Source of the DNA: CAYYFX01 sp046330135
GTDB lineage: Bacteria; ARS69
Length of the DNA stretch: 64,000 nt
Direction: 5' to 3'
Assembly (NCBI GenBank): GCA_046330135.1
Contig: JAXLTI010000006.1
Span: forward strand, 434,001 to 498,000
Shown here: in pieces, positions 35,038-43,939 of the stretch
Numbering within the stretch: the first letter of the stretch is position 1
How the letters are laid out: each line of letters starts with the position of its first letter
Translations under genes and position numbers: made by a program
Notes under the pieces: generated by a model
Told to the model about the DNA's origin: nothing
Databases searched by the model: none
Seen by the model: the letters and a program-made list of their open reading frames with translations, nothing else

Positions 35038-36264
35038 TCACCGTACGAGGGTCAGCTTCCGCGTCTCGTCGATGCCCTGCGCCAGGAGACGTGCGAAGTA
35101 CGTTCCCGCCGGCAGACCCGACGCATCCCACGTGGCCGCGCGCGTCCCCGGCGCCAGATCGCCGCTCGCCAGCGTCGCGACTTCCTCGCCCAGCACGTTG
35201 AAGACCTTCAGCGACACGGCACCGGCGCTGCGCGTCGTGAAGCGAAGCGTGGTGCTCGCGCGGAAGGGGTTCGCGGAGCATTCGAGAGCGGCCACGGATC
35301 GAAGCGCTGACCCCTCGTCGACGCCGGTCGAGCCGCCGGTCGTGGTGCGCAGGATCGTCCCGCCATCCCCCACGGCGATCCCGAGAGCGAGGTCCGCGAA
35401 CGACACCGCGTTCAGCGTCTGAGTCACTCCGCTCGGCTGCACGTTCCAGTGCTGTCCGCCGTCCGCGGTGTGGATGATCGCGCCGTTCGTCCCGACGGCA
35501 GTGCCCACGTCGAGGGAGGGGAAGGAGACGCCGAAGAGGCCTTCGGCGGTGGGGGACGTCTGCGCCGTCCACGTGAAGCCGCCGGAGGTGCTGCGGGCGA
35601 TGATGCTGGGCACGACATCCGACGTGCCCACGAGCCAGCCCGTGGACGGGCTCGCGAAGGACGTGCCGTAGAAGAACGTCAGCGGCGTGCCGATGATCGT
35701 GAGCCCCCACGCGTCGCCGCCGTTGGTGGACATCACCACCGCGCCCGCGCCGCCGACACCCACCGCCGTGCTCCCGTTGACGGAGACCCCGAAGAGCACG
35801 CTGGCCGTCCCCGCGAAGCGAGCCGCCCAGGTGAGCCCGGCGTCCGTCGAGAAGAAGATGCGTCCCTCTTCCCCGGTGATCACGGCCGTGTTGGCTCCCA
35901 TCGAGACCGAGTACAGGGCCTTGGTGGTCGGTCGCGGCTCCTGGACCCAAGATGCGCCGGCGTCCGTGGACCGCACGACCCGCCCGGCGATGCCCACGGC
36001 CACACCCACGTTGCCGAGGAAGGACACGGCGCGCAGCGCATCGCCGACCGGGCTCGGGACGGTCGCCCACCCGATGCCGCCGTCTGTGCTCTGCAGAATC
36101 GTGCCCCCGTCGCCCACGGCCACCCACGTGCTCGGCGTGCTGAACGACACGCCATAGAGCGGCAACGTGGTGGGGCTCGGCTGCGCGCTCCAGCCGAGCG
36201 CATCCGCTCGCGCAGCACCGAAAAGGAGAACTGCCATCAACGGGAGTCCGACTCTGTGGTCCAT
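35038..36264 (-). CDS. Secreted YCF48-like beta-propeller with FlgD-like C-terminal domain
   Basis: A 408-residue protein, ATG at 36264 after GGAGGA. A signal peptide (1-23) is followed by seven or so repeats of the form W..Q.sPt...L.gVsF.s...G.aVG..G.Il.stdGG.tW, typical of YCF48/BNR propellers. The last ~85 residues are the FlgD-like domain (LKVFNVLGEEVATL to RKLTLVR). Photosynthetic YCF48 is a photosystem assembly factor, but secreted bacterial versions have no set role. A promoter-like element shared with two other propeller genes lies at 36384-36417. Confidence 0.85.
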   Translation of the reverse strand: MDHRVGLPLMAVLLFGAARADALGWSAQPSPTTLPLYGVSFSTPSTWVAVGDGGTILQSTDGGIGWATVPSPVGDALRAVSFLGNVGVAVGIAGRVVRSTDAGASWVQEPRPTTKALYSVSMGANTAVITGEEGRIFFSTDAGLTWAARFAGTASVLFGVSVNGSTAVGVGGAGAVVMSTNGGDAWGLTIIGTPLTFFYGTSFASPSTGWLVGTSDVVPSIIARSTSGGFTWTAQTSPTAEGLFGVSFPSLDVGTAVGTNGAIIHTADGGQHWNVQPSGVTQTLNAVSFADLALGIAVGDGGTILRTTTGGSTGVDEGSALRSVAALECSANPFRASTTLRFTTRSAGAVSLKVFNVLGEEVATLASGDLAPGTRAATWDASGLPAGTYFARLLAQGIDETRKLTLVR

Positions 36265-36383
36265 GGGTGATTCCTCCGGGCGTCAGCCACCGTGCTGATT
36301 CGAGTGTGGTGCCCGGCGTGGCGACGCTCCGAAGGAGCGCCCCCCAGCGCCGGACCGCCCAGCCGGCCCCGGCTGTCGAGAAG

Positions 36384-36417
36384 AGGGTAGCGCCCGGCGC
36401 AAAGCGCTTCAAGACTT
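36384..36417 (-). promoter_or_regulatory. Promoter-like element upstream of the YCF48-like gene
   Basis: On the minus strand AAGTCTTGAA (36417-36408) includes the -35-like TTGAAG, followed after 17 bases by TACCCT (36389-36384). The sequence just before it is GGGCGC. Both blocks match the element upstream of the LVIVD-repeat gene. The predicted leader is about 115 bases. Confidence 0.5.
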
Positions 36418-36439
36418 AGAGGTCTTCTATGGACGAGGA

Positions 36440-39400
36440 TCACCTCAGCTGCACGATCTGCTGCGTCCGCACTTCCGCCGCCGACGTGAAGCGCACGAAG
36501 TACACGCCGGGGCTCGTCCGTCGTCCGTCCGCGTCGCGCCCATTCCACACGCGCGCGTGACGCCCGACCGGGAGCGTCTCCTCCGCCAGTGTGGCGACCC
36601 GCCGTCCCGTGACGTCGAAGATCTGGAGGCGCACCGGGCCTTGCACCGGCAGGTCGAACTGGATCGACGTCTGCCCCCGGAATGGGTTCGGGCGCGGCGC
36701 GTACAGCGCGTAGCTCGTCGGGCGGAGCTCCAGCGCGGGCGCCGGCGTCGCCCCGTTCCTCACGGAGGCGGGCTCACCCTCGTTGCCCGCGAAGTCCGAC
36801 GCGGTCACGAGGTACCAGGCGTAGGGAGCCGAACCCACGTCCCGGCTCGGGCTCACCGTGTACCCGAGCCGCGTGGCGCTTGCGAGACCGTCCGTGGCCG
36901 ACCCGTACACCGTGAAGTAGTCGAAATCCGTCTCCGGACACACGTCCCATGTCAGCACGGACGCCGCGAGCTGCAGGCCCGTGGGAACCGACGGAGCGAG
37001 GTTGTCCACGGAGTACCCGCTGTCGGGCGCGCTCGCGTACCAGATCGACGGCGTCGTCGTGTGGGCCGTGATGCAGTAGACGGCGTAAGGAATCGTGGCC
37101 GTCGAGTCCGCCGTGGTCGACGCAGCGTACACGTACTGATCCTGCTGCGTCGCCAAGAAGCTCCCCAGCACCTCCCACGTGCCTTGCGGGAAGCCCGCGG
37201 CCTGCAGAGCGGCGCCCGAAATGACGAAGGACCGCCCTTCGAGCTCGAGGATCGGAAGCGCGCCGGCCGGTGCGGCCTTCGCCCCCCTCCGGCTCGCCCG
37301 ACCGGCGGCCAAGGCTGACCGCAAGGCCGCGTCGTCCACACGCCGCCAGATGTCGTAGCCGGTGACCGGGTGCACGACTTCGTCCGCGAAATCGTATGCC
37401 GAGCGTGCGAAGGCCACGCGGACGCGACCGCCCTGGTCGCCGGGGATGTCGCGGACCGAATCGATGACCGCACCTGCATGAAGCCAGTCGACCTGCAGGT
37501 ACGTGCAGGTCGGGTTGATCCCGTACGCTCCGTACACGTGCGTGCTCCGCCACTGCAGGGCTTGCCCGGGGGTGACGAAGCGGCTCCACGCCGCACCCGG
37601 CAGGACGGACTGCCAGCTCGTGCCGCCGTCCGCGCTCAGCTCCCACGAGATCTCGCCGCTCTGCGCGGTCGAGAGGCGCGCGCTCAGCACGTCGTCGCTT
37701 GGCACGTCCAGCGCCAGCGATCGACCCGCGTTCCTCGTGATGTCGTCGCGCCCCTGCCGGCACCCGACGACCTGAACGCCGGCCCCGGCATTCCCGACGT
37801 AGGCGTAATCCCCCGCGACGGCGACGTCGTACAGGACGGAGGGCATGGCGCAGGTCCCGGTCAGCGTCGGGTTCGCCGGGTCACTGACGTCGAGTACCTT
37901 CAAACTGCCGTTGTAGTCGGAGACGTAGGCGTGGCCACCGACCACGGCCACACCGGACGCGAGTGCGCCGCTGTAGGCGCCGGCCAGCGCAGGCGCCGAC
38001 GGATTGCTGATGTTGACGATCCGGAGGTGCCCCGACCAGTCGGCAACGTACGCGTAGTTTCCCGCCACCGCGATGTCGCGGCCGCTGTCGGGCGTGTCGT
38101 AGGTGGCCGCCAGAAAGGGGGCCGCCGGATTGCTGAGGTCCACCACGAAGAAGCCGCCCGAGGACCAGCGGGCGAGAAAAGCGTAGTCGCCGCTGACCGC
38201 GAGGCGCCAGACGTTGTCGCCCGTGGCCAGGCTGCCCGCCACGGTGGGGCTCGCGGGGTTGCTGATGTTGAGCACGTACAGGCCGAACACTCCGCACGCC
38301 ACGTAAGCGTAGTCGCCCGCGATGACGACGTCGTGAGCCGCCAGCGACGCTTGACCGACCAGGTGTGGCGCGGACGGGTCGCTGACGTCGAGCACGAGGA
38401 GCCCGCCGAGGTCGCAGGCGAGAAACGCGTAGTCCCCGTCGACAGCCACGGCGTAGGCGAAGTCCAGACCGACGTACTGCCCGACGAGGACCGGGTGAGC
38501 CGGGTCGGTGATGTTCAGGATCAGAAGGCCGTCGTTCCCGTCAGCCACGTACAGACGGTCGCCGGAGACCGCGACGCCCCATGAGGCACTTGCCGTGTCG
38601 TAGCCGCCCACGCGCGTGGGGGTCGCGTAGGTCGCGATTCTCATGTCCTGCAGCCCCCAGACGTCGTCGGCCACGTACGCCAGATCTCCCGCGAGCGCGA
38701 CTCCGTACGCAGTGCCCGGCGTATCAGCGCCGGTCACGAGGCTGGGCGCCGCGGGGTTCGTGATATCGATCTCCAGGAGGCCCGTGATTCCATCCGCCAC
38801 ATAGGCGCGATTCCCGTCCACCTGCACGTCGCCGGCGGTGCCGGGGGTGTCGTAACCGCCCAAGAGCGTCGGACTCGCCGGGTTCGTGATGTTGATGACC
38901 TGCAGGCCGGCGCCGGCATCGGCCACGTAGGCGCGGTCTCCGGACAGCGCGACCGCAGTGGCGGACCCGGGCGTGTCGCACGTCCCGCGAAGCGTCGGGC
39001 TCGCCGGGCTCGTGACATTGATCACCAACAAGCCCGTGGCGCCGTCCGCGACGAAGGCGTCGTTGCCCGCGACGGCGACGCCGAGCGCGGTGCCGGGCGT
39101 GTCGTAGCTGCCCACGAGCGTCGGGCTCGCCGGGTTCGTGATGTTGAGCACGAGAAGACCGGAGGTGTAATCCGCAACGTAGAGGTAGTCGCCCGCGACG
39201 GCCACGTCGCGCGCGCTCCCCGGCGTGTCGTAGGTCCCCGCGAGCGTCGGCGCGGCGAGATTCGTGATGTTGATCACCTGCACACCCGACGCGTAGTCGG
39301 CCACATAGGCGCGGTCCCCGGCGATCGCGACGTCTTTGGCATTGCCCGGAGTGTTGTAGGTCCCGACCAGCACGGGAGCCGCCGCATTCGTGATGTCGAG

Positions 39401-39691
39401 GATCTGGAGTCCCGCCGAGTAGTCCGCCACGAACGCGTGATGGCCGTCGACGGCGATGCCGCGCGCGTTGCCGGCCGTGTTGTACGTGCCGGCCACCGTG
39501 ATCTGGAACGGCGGCAGCCTCAACTCCCCCGCCGCCGTGTCCCAGAGCGCCGTCGTCCGCACGGTGTCGCAGTACGCCTTCGTGTCGAAGCTCTCCACAT
39601 GGCGATGGCCAACCGCACCGGCGGCGCTCGCGAGCAAGGGAACCAGGGCGCACGCGAGGCGCGCCCTCTCGAGGAGGCGGGGCTTCGTCAT
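36440..39691 (-). CDS. Secreted LVIVD-repeat beta-propeller protein with FlgD-like C-terminal domain
   Basis: A 1083-residue protein. The ATG at 39691 has GGAGAG six bases upstream and is followed by a signal peptide (RLACALVPLLASAAGA). Fourteen consecutive repeats of about 42 residues (consensus GdyAYVAd..sGLqviNItnPasPtLvGsydTPG) match the LVIVD family and could form two seven-bladed propellers. A ~350-residue beta-rich part follows, including a fibronectin-like segment (PTGLQLAASVLTWDVCPE), and then the FlgD-like domain ending QQIVQLR. Such proteins are thought to mediate surface binding; the ligand is unknown. Near-identical DNA repeats make the gene prone to recombination. Confidence 0.85.
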   Translation of the reverse strand: MTKPRLLERARLACALVPLLASAAGAVGHRHVESFDTKAYCDTVRTTALWDTAAGELRLPPFQITVAGTYNTAGNARGIAVDGHHAFVADYSAGLQILDITNAAAPVLVGTYNTPGNAKDVAIAGDRAYVADYASGVQVINITNLAAPTLAGTYDTPGSARDVAVAGDYLYVADYTSGLLVLNITNPASPTLVGSYDTPGTALGVAVAGNDAFVADGATGLLVINVTSPASPTLRGTCDTPGSATAVALSGDRAYVADAGAGLQVINITNPASPTLLGGYDTPGTAGDVQVDGNRAYVADGITGLLEIDITNPAAPSLVTGADTPGTAYGVALAGDLAYVADDVWGLQDMRIATYATPTRVGGYDTASASWGVAVSGDRLYVADGNDGLLILNITDPAHPVLVGQYVGLDFAYAVAVDGDYAFLACDLGGLLVLDVSDPSAPHLVGQASLAAHDVVIAGDYAYVACGVFGLYVLNISNPASPTVAGSLATGDNVWRLAVSGDYAFLARWSSGGFFVVDLSNPAAPFLAATYDTPDSGRDIAVAGNYAYVADWSGHLRIVNISNPSAPALAGAYSGALASGVAVVGGHAYVSDYNGSLKVLDVSDPANPTLTGTCAMPSVLYDVAVAGDYAYVGNAGAGVQVVGCRQGRDDITRNAGRSLALDVPSDDVLSARLSTAQSGEISWELSADGGTSWQSVLPGAAWSRFVTPGQALQWRSTHVYGAYGINPTCTYLQVDWLHAGAVIDSVRDIPGDQGGRVRVAFARSAYDFADEVVHPVTGYDIWRRVDDAALRSALAAGRASRRGAKAAPAGALPILELEGRSFVISGAALQAAGFPQGTWEVLGSFLATQQDQYVYAASTTADSTATIPYAVYCITAHTTTPSIWYASAPDSGYSVDNLAPSVPTGLQLAASVLTWDVCPETDFDYFTVYGSATDGLASATRLGYTVSPSRDVGSAPYAWYLVTASDFAGNEGEPASVRNGATPAPALELRPTSYALYAPRPNPFRGQTSIQFDLPVQGPVRLQIFDVTGRRVATLAEETLPVGRHARVWNGRDADGRRTSPGVYFVRFTSAAEVRTQQIVQLR

Positions 39692-39976
39692 GGCGACTCT
39701 CCTTCCGGCTCCCCGCAGCCGCGCTGCACGAGAGCCGCAGGCACGGAATCCCGAAACCGGGGGAAGTCGCCGGATTCCCGGGACGCCCTGCTGGGCACGC
39801 GGACTGGGTCGTGACGGGCCCGCGAGGCATTCCTCGGGGGCGGGTCCGTCAGGGGCGTCGGCTTCGCGAGGGAAAGCCGCCAGCACCACCCGTCGCGCTG
39901 CTTGCGCAAGCGTCGAGCGCAGGGAGTGTGCGGAACGGGGCGACGTCACAGCCGAGCCCCCCGGAACGTCCCTTCG

Positions 39977-40010
39977 AGGTTAGCGCCCCGCCCGAGGAGA
40001 TTCAAGACTT
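39977..40010 (-). promoter_or_regulatory. Promoter-like element upstream of the LVIVD-repeat gene
   Basis: On the minus strand AAGTCTTGAA (40010-40001) includes TTGAAT, followed after 17 bases by TAACCT (39982-39977), again preceded by GGGCGC. It is the same ten-base block and spacing as the element at 36384-36417. Confidence 0.5.
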
Positions 40011-40250
40011 TGGGATCGTGTATTGGGACCCAGGGAGCGGACCCCAACGGTGCTCAGCAGGCTCTTGCTCTTCGTGCGGTTGGAATGCCCTCGCGAGCAC
40101 CCGCGCCCGGATCGTCCACGCCCGCACGCCGGGCGACCCGTGGCGACAGTGGATCCGCTCGGGGTCCGCCTCGGCGCCCGGATCCCGAGGAAGGGCTGCC
40201 TGGAGGGGACGATCCGCGTCCGCACCCGGCCGGGACCCCCGAAGACTCAT

Positions 40251-40279
40251 TTGACGGGGAGCGCGGCCTGACCTACATT
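40251..40279 (+). promoter_or_regulatory. Sigma-70-like promoter for the radical SAM gene
   Basis: TTGACG (40251-40256) and TACATT (40274-40279) are separated by exactly 17 bases, each close to consensus. The start codon at 40464 is about 180 bases further on, leaving a long leader. Confidence 0.6.
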
Positions 40280-40463
40280 CCGGACACAGAAGTCCGCTAC
40301 TGGTCGAGAGTCTCCGCGCGAAGAGGGCCGCTCCACTCCCCGAGGATCTCCCACGGGCCCACGCGCACGGGTCGCGCTCGACCGATGTGCCCACGTCGGG
40401 CCGGCGCTTCAGGGACCCCGGGTTCGGCCCGCGAGGTCCGATCCCTCAGCCGAAGGACCGCAT

Positions 40464-42131
40464 TTGGATCGCGTCCACGATAACCCCCCGTCCGTCCATC
40501 CGAAGGGCTCGCGAGCCCGCATCCTCCTGACCAGCGTGTTCGGTCCTTACGCCGTCGACGACGAGCACGGCAGCCGCGCCATCAACCCGATGGAGCTCTA
40601 TCACAACCAGGTGACCCGGGTGCAGCGGGCCTTCTCGCTCCGTGCCCATCACCGCTCGTTCGGCTTGATGCTCATCCAGGCCAACCTCCGCGCCCCGTCC
40701 ACGCTCCTGGACTTCCCCACGCTCGAACGGTTCGTCCGCGAGATCACCGCCCACCGGTACGACATCGTCGGAATCAGCTCGATCGTGATGAACGTGGGGA
40801 AGGTCGAGAAGATGTGCCGGCTCGTGCGAGAGCATCTCCCGGAGGCCACGATCGTCGTGGGCGGACACGTGGCGAACCTCGAGGGCATCGAGTCCCGGAT
40901 CGACGCGGATCACATCGTGCGCGGCGAAGGCGTCCGCTGGATGCGTCGCTTCCTCGGCGAGGACGAGAGCGCGCCGCTCCGGCATCCCCGGGTGACCGCC
41001 GGCTTCAACGTGCGCGCCATGGGCATTCCCGTCCGGCGAAGGCGCAGCGACCAGCCCGCCGTGCTGATCCCCTCGGTGGGCTGCCCCATCGGCTGCAATT
41101 TCTGCTCGACCTCGGCGATGTTCGGCGGCAAGGGGCACTTCATCGACTTCTATCAGACGGGCGATGACCTCTTCGACGTCATGTGCCAGCTCGAAAAGGA
41201 CATGAAGGCCCGGTCGTTCTTCGTGTTGGACGAGAACTTCCTGCTGCACCGCAAGCGTGCGCTTCGCCTGCTGGACCTGATGAAGGCGCACGACAAGGCC
41301 TGGGCGCTGGACGTCTTCAGCTCCGCGAGAGTGCTCCGCTCGTACACCATCGAGCAGCTGGTCGGGCTCGGACTCTCGTGGGTCTGGCTCGGGCTCGAAG
41401 GAGAGGATTCGAGGTACCCGAAGGTGCGCGGCGTGGATACGCGAGACCTCGTGCGGACCCTGCAGTCGCACGGGACGAGCGTGCTCGGCTCCACGATCAT
41501 CGGCCTGGAGCAGCACACTCCCGAGAACATCGACGCGGCCATCGACTACGCGGTGGGCCACGACACCGAGTTCCACCAGTTCATGTTGTACACGGCGGTC
41601 CCGGGCACGCCGCTGCACGCCCAGCTTCACAGCGAGGGGACGCTGCTCGAGCCTGCGGAATGCCCCGAAGCGGACGCACACGGACAGTTCCGGTTCAACT
41701 TCCGGCATCCGCACATCCGGCGCGGCGAGGAGACGGAGTTCCTCCTGCGCGCGTTCAGGCGGGACTTCGCGGTGAACGGACCGAGCGTGGTCCGCATGGC
41801 CCGCACGATCCTCCAGGGATGGCAGCGCTACAAGAGCCACCCGGATCGTCGCATCCAGCGCCGCTTCGAGTGGCAGGCTCGCGAGCTTCCGGTGTTGTTC
41901 GCCGGCGCGCTGTGGGCCGCGAAGAGGTGGTTCCGCCCCGACCCGGCGCTATCGGCGAAGATCGCCGCGGTCCTGAAGGACATCCAGCGGGAGTTCGGTC
42001 TCAAGTCGCGCCTGGCCGCGCCGCTCGCCGGAACGTACTTGCGCATGATGCTCGCGCGCGAGGAGCGCCGACTGCGGCACGGGCTCACCTACGAGCCCCC
42101 GACCTGCTACGAAACGAAGCCCGCCGTCTGA
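40464..42131 (+). CDS. B12-binding-type radical SAM enzyme
   Basis: A 555-residue radical SAM protein. The TTG start at 40464 has GAAGGA eight bases upstream. The N-terminal ~180 residues resemble a cobalamin-binding Rossmann domain (IVGISSIVMNVGK, TIVVGGHVANLEG). The iron-sulfur motif CPIGCNFC gives Cys207, Cys211 and Cys214 in CxxxCxxC spacing, followed by a TIM-barrel (WVWLGLEGE, GSTIIGLEQHTPENID). The C-terminal ~150 residues are helical and specific to the subfamily. Such enzymes often methylate or rearrange unactivated carbons, commonly on lipids or secondary metabolites; the substrate is unknown. A ClC gene follows after 23 bases. Confidence 0.82.
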   Translation: MDRVHDNPPSVHPKGSRARILLTSVFGPYAVDDEHGSRAINPMELYHNQVTRVQRAFSLRAHHRSFGLMLIQANLRAPSTLLDFPTLERFVREITAHRYDIVGISSIVMNVGKVEKMCRLVREHLPEATIVVGGHVANLEGIESRIDADHIVRGEGVRWMRRFLGEDESAPLRHPRVTAGFNVRAMGIPVRRRRSDQPAVLIPSVGCPIGCNFCSTSAMFGGKGHFIDFYQTGDDLFDVMCQLEKDMKARSFFVLDENFLLHRKRALRLLDLMKAHDKAWALDVFSSARVLRSYTIEQLVGLGLSWVWLGLEGEDSRYPKVRGVDTRDLVRTLQSHGTSVLGSTIIGLEQHTPENIDAAIDYAVGHDTEFHQFMLYTAVPGTPLHAQLHSEGTLLEPAECPEADAHGQFRFNFRHPHIRRGEETEFLLRAFRRDFAVNGPSVVRMARTILQGWQRYKSHPDRRIQRRFEWQARELPVLFAGALWAAKRWFRPDPALSAKIAAVLKDIQREFGLKSRLAAPLAGTYLRMMLAREERRLRHGLTYEPPTCYETKPAV

Positions 42132-42154
42132 GGGATTGAAGTACCCTGCCCGGC

Positions 42155-43921
42155 ATGCGTGGAATCGAGCCGCAGCCCCTGGAAGAGCGGCTGCGCCGGC
42201 TGCTGAAGCTGCGCGTCTGGGTCGCCGAGACGCTGCGCCTGAGCGACCTGCAGGTCACTCTGGTGTGGGCGGCGGCCATCGGCGTGATGGGCGCGCTCGC
42301 CGCGGCGCTCTTCCGCGTCGTCCTCGACGGCATTCCGGAGCTGCTCACGGGCCAACCGGGCGGCGCGGCGGCCGCGTTCCCGCATCTCGTCTGGTGGCAG
42401 CGACTGCTCCTCCCCACTGCCGGCGGAGCGCTGGCCGGGGTCGTGCTGCACTACGGGCGGCGCCTCGGCCGCAGCCAGAAGAGCTCCGACTACATGGAAG
42501 CGATCGTGGTCGGAGACGGCCGCATCTCGATCCGCACCAGCCTCGTGCAGAGCGTCTCGTCGCTCTGCTCCGGCGCGTCCGGCGCCAGCATCGGCCGCGA
42601 GGGCCCGATGGTGCAGCTCGCGTCGATGCTGGCCTCCCTCGTGGGCCGTGTGCGGGGCTTCACGCTGCCGATGCGCCGGCAGATCGTGGCTTGCGGCGCG
42701 GCGGCGGGCGTGGCCAGCGCGTATCACGCGCCGATCGCATCGGCCTTCTTCGTGGGCGAGATCGTGCTCGGCTCCGTCTCCATGGAGTACTTCGGGCCGA
42801 TGGTGGTCTCGTCGGTGGTCGCCACGCTCGTGACGCGCGCCGTCTCCGGAGCGGAGGCGCTCTACCGGGCCCCGACCTTCCAGTTGACCTCCGCGTGGGA
42901 GATCCTGCCGCACGTGCTCCTCGGGATCGGATGCGGGTTGCTGGCCCCGCTCTACCTCCGGCTCCTGCGCACGAGCGACCGAGGCTTCGCCCGGCTCCCG
43001 CTGCATCGCATCGCCAAGCTCGCTCTCGGCGGCGCCGTGGTGGGAGCGTTGGCGATCGCGGTCCCCGAAGTCTGCGGGAACGGCTACAACGTGGCCTACT
43101 CCGTGCTACACGGGCAGTGGCTGTGGCGAGGTCTGGCCGTCGTTCTGGTCTGCAAGCTCCTGGCCACCGCCGCGACCTTCGGCTCGGGAGCGGTGGGCGG
43201 CGTCTTCACGCCCACGCTGGTCATGGGCTCGGCGCTCGGCTACCTGTTCGGTGCGGGCGTGGCCGCGGTCTTCCCCTATTCGGGCCTCGAGCCCAGCGCG
43301 TACGCGCTCGTCGGGATGGGCGCGTTCCTCGCCGCCTCGACCGGAGCGCCCATCATGGCGATCATCATGCTCTTCGAGCTCACGCTCGACTATCAGATCA
43401 TCCTGCCGCTGATGCTGGCCTGCGTCGTGGGCTACTACACCGCGCGCACGCACGAGACCAAGTTCATCTACGGGGAAGCCCTCGAGCGCAAGGGAGCCGG
43501 CGCCGTGGCCGAGCGCCTCGCTCGCCTGAAGGTCTTCGACCTCATGAAGGCCGACGTCGCGCGCGTTCTCCTCAACGCGTCGTTCCGTGAGATCGGCGAA
43601 GCGTTCCTGGCCAACCGCTTCAACAACCTCTACGTCGTGGACGAGCAGAACCGCTTCCTCGGCGTCGTGTCGCTGCACGACGTGAAGGGCTACCTCGACC
43701 AGCCCGAGCTGGCCCGTGTGCTCATCGCGCGGGATGTCTTGCACGAGGACTTTCCGTTCGTCACCCCGGAGAGCGGCTTCGAGATCGCCCTGCGGAGCTT
43801 CGAGCGCACGCAGTCGGAGCGCCTGCCGGTCGTGGAGAGCGACGAGCAGCCGCGGCTTCTCGGGAGCCTCTCGAAGACCGATCTCCTGCTTCACCTCGCG
43901 GGGCACGGCATGCGGCTCTGA
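42155..43921 (+). CDS. ClC-family chloride channel/transporter with C-terminal CBS domains
   Basis: Membrane protein of 588 residues. Residues ~30-440 carry the ClC fold: GREGP with the gating glutamate Glu149, and the helix-N motif GAVGGVFTPTL. In place of the usual GSGIP there is SGASGAS. The region expected to hold the proton glutamate of exchangers reads FFVGEIVLG, with a single Glu. Two CBS-like domains fill residues ~455-588 and probably regulate it through a nucleotide. Channel or exchanger mode cannot be told from sequence. It is likely co-transcribed with the upstream radical SAM gene. Confidence 0.88.
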   Translation: MRGIEPQPLEERLRRLLKLRVWVAETLRLSDLQVTLVWAAAIGVMGALAAALFRVVLDGIPELLTGQPGGAAAAFPHLVWWQRLLLPTAGGALAGVVLHYGRRLGRSQKSSDYMEAIVVGDGRISIRTSLVQSVSSLCSGASGASIGREGPMVQLASMLASLVGRVRGFTLPMRRQIVACGAAAGVASAYHAPIASAFFVGEIVLGSVSMEYFGPMVVSSVVATLVTRAVSGAEALYRAPTFQLTSAWEILPHVLLGIGCGLLAPLYLRLLRTSDRGFARLPLHRIAKLALGGAVVGALAIAVPEVCGNGYNVAYSVLHGQWLWRGLAVVLVCKLLATAATFGSGAVGGVFTPTLVMGSALGYLFGAGVAAVFPYSGLEPSAYALVGMGAFLAASTGAPIMAIIMLFELTLDYQIILPLMLACVVGYYTARTHETKFIYGEALERKGAGAVAERLARLKVFDLMKADVARVLLNASFREIGEAFLANRFNNLYVVDEQNRFLGVVSLHDVKGYLDQPELARVLIARDVLHEDFPFVTPESGFEIALRSFERTQSERLPVVESDEQPRLLGSLSKTDLLLHLAGHGMRL

Positions 43922-43939
43922 GGCCCTCGGCGACGACGT

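Larger units (their letters stand above)
39692..40463. other. 772-base intergenic region with divergent promoters
   Basis: The largest gap in the window. It holds a minus-strand promoter-like element at 39977-40010, facing the LVIVD gene with a leader of about 280 bases. A plus-strand sigma-70-like promoter lies at 40251-40279 ahead of the radical SAM gene, with a small hairpin (CGGAC-6-GTCCG, 40281-40296) at its start site. Open frames in the gap lack ribosome binding sites and look like GC-rich noise. Confidence 0.55.
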
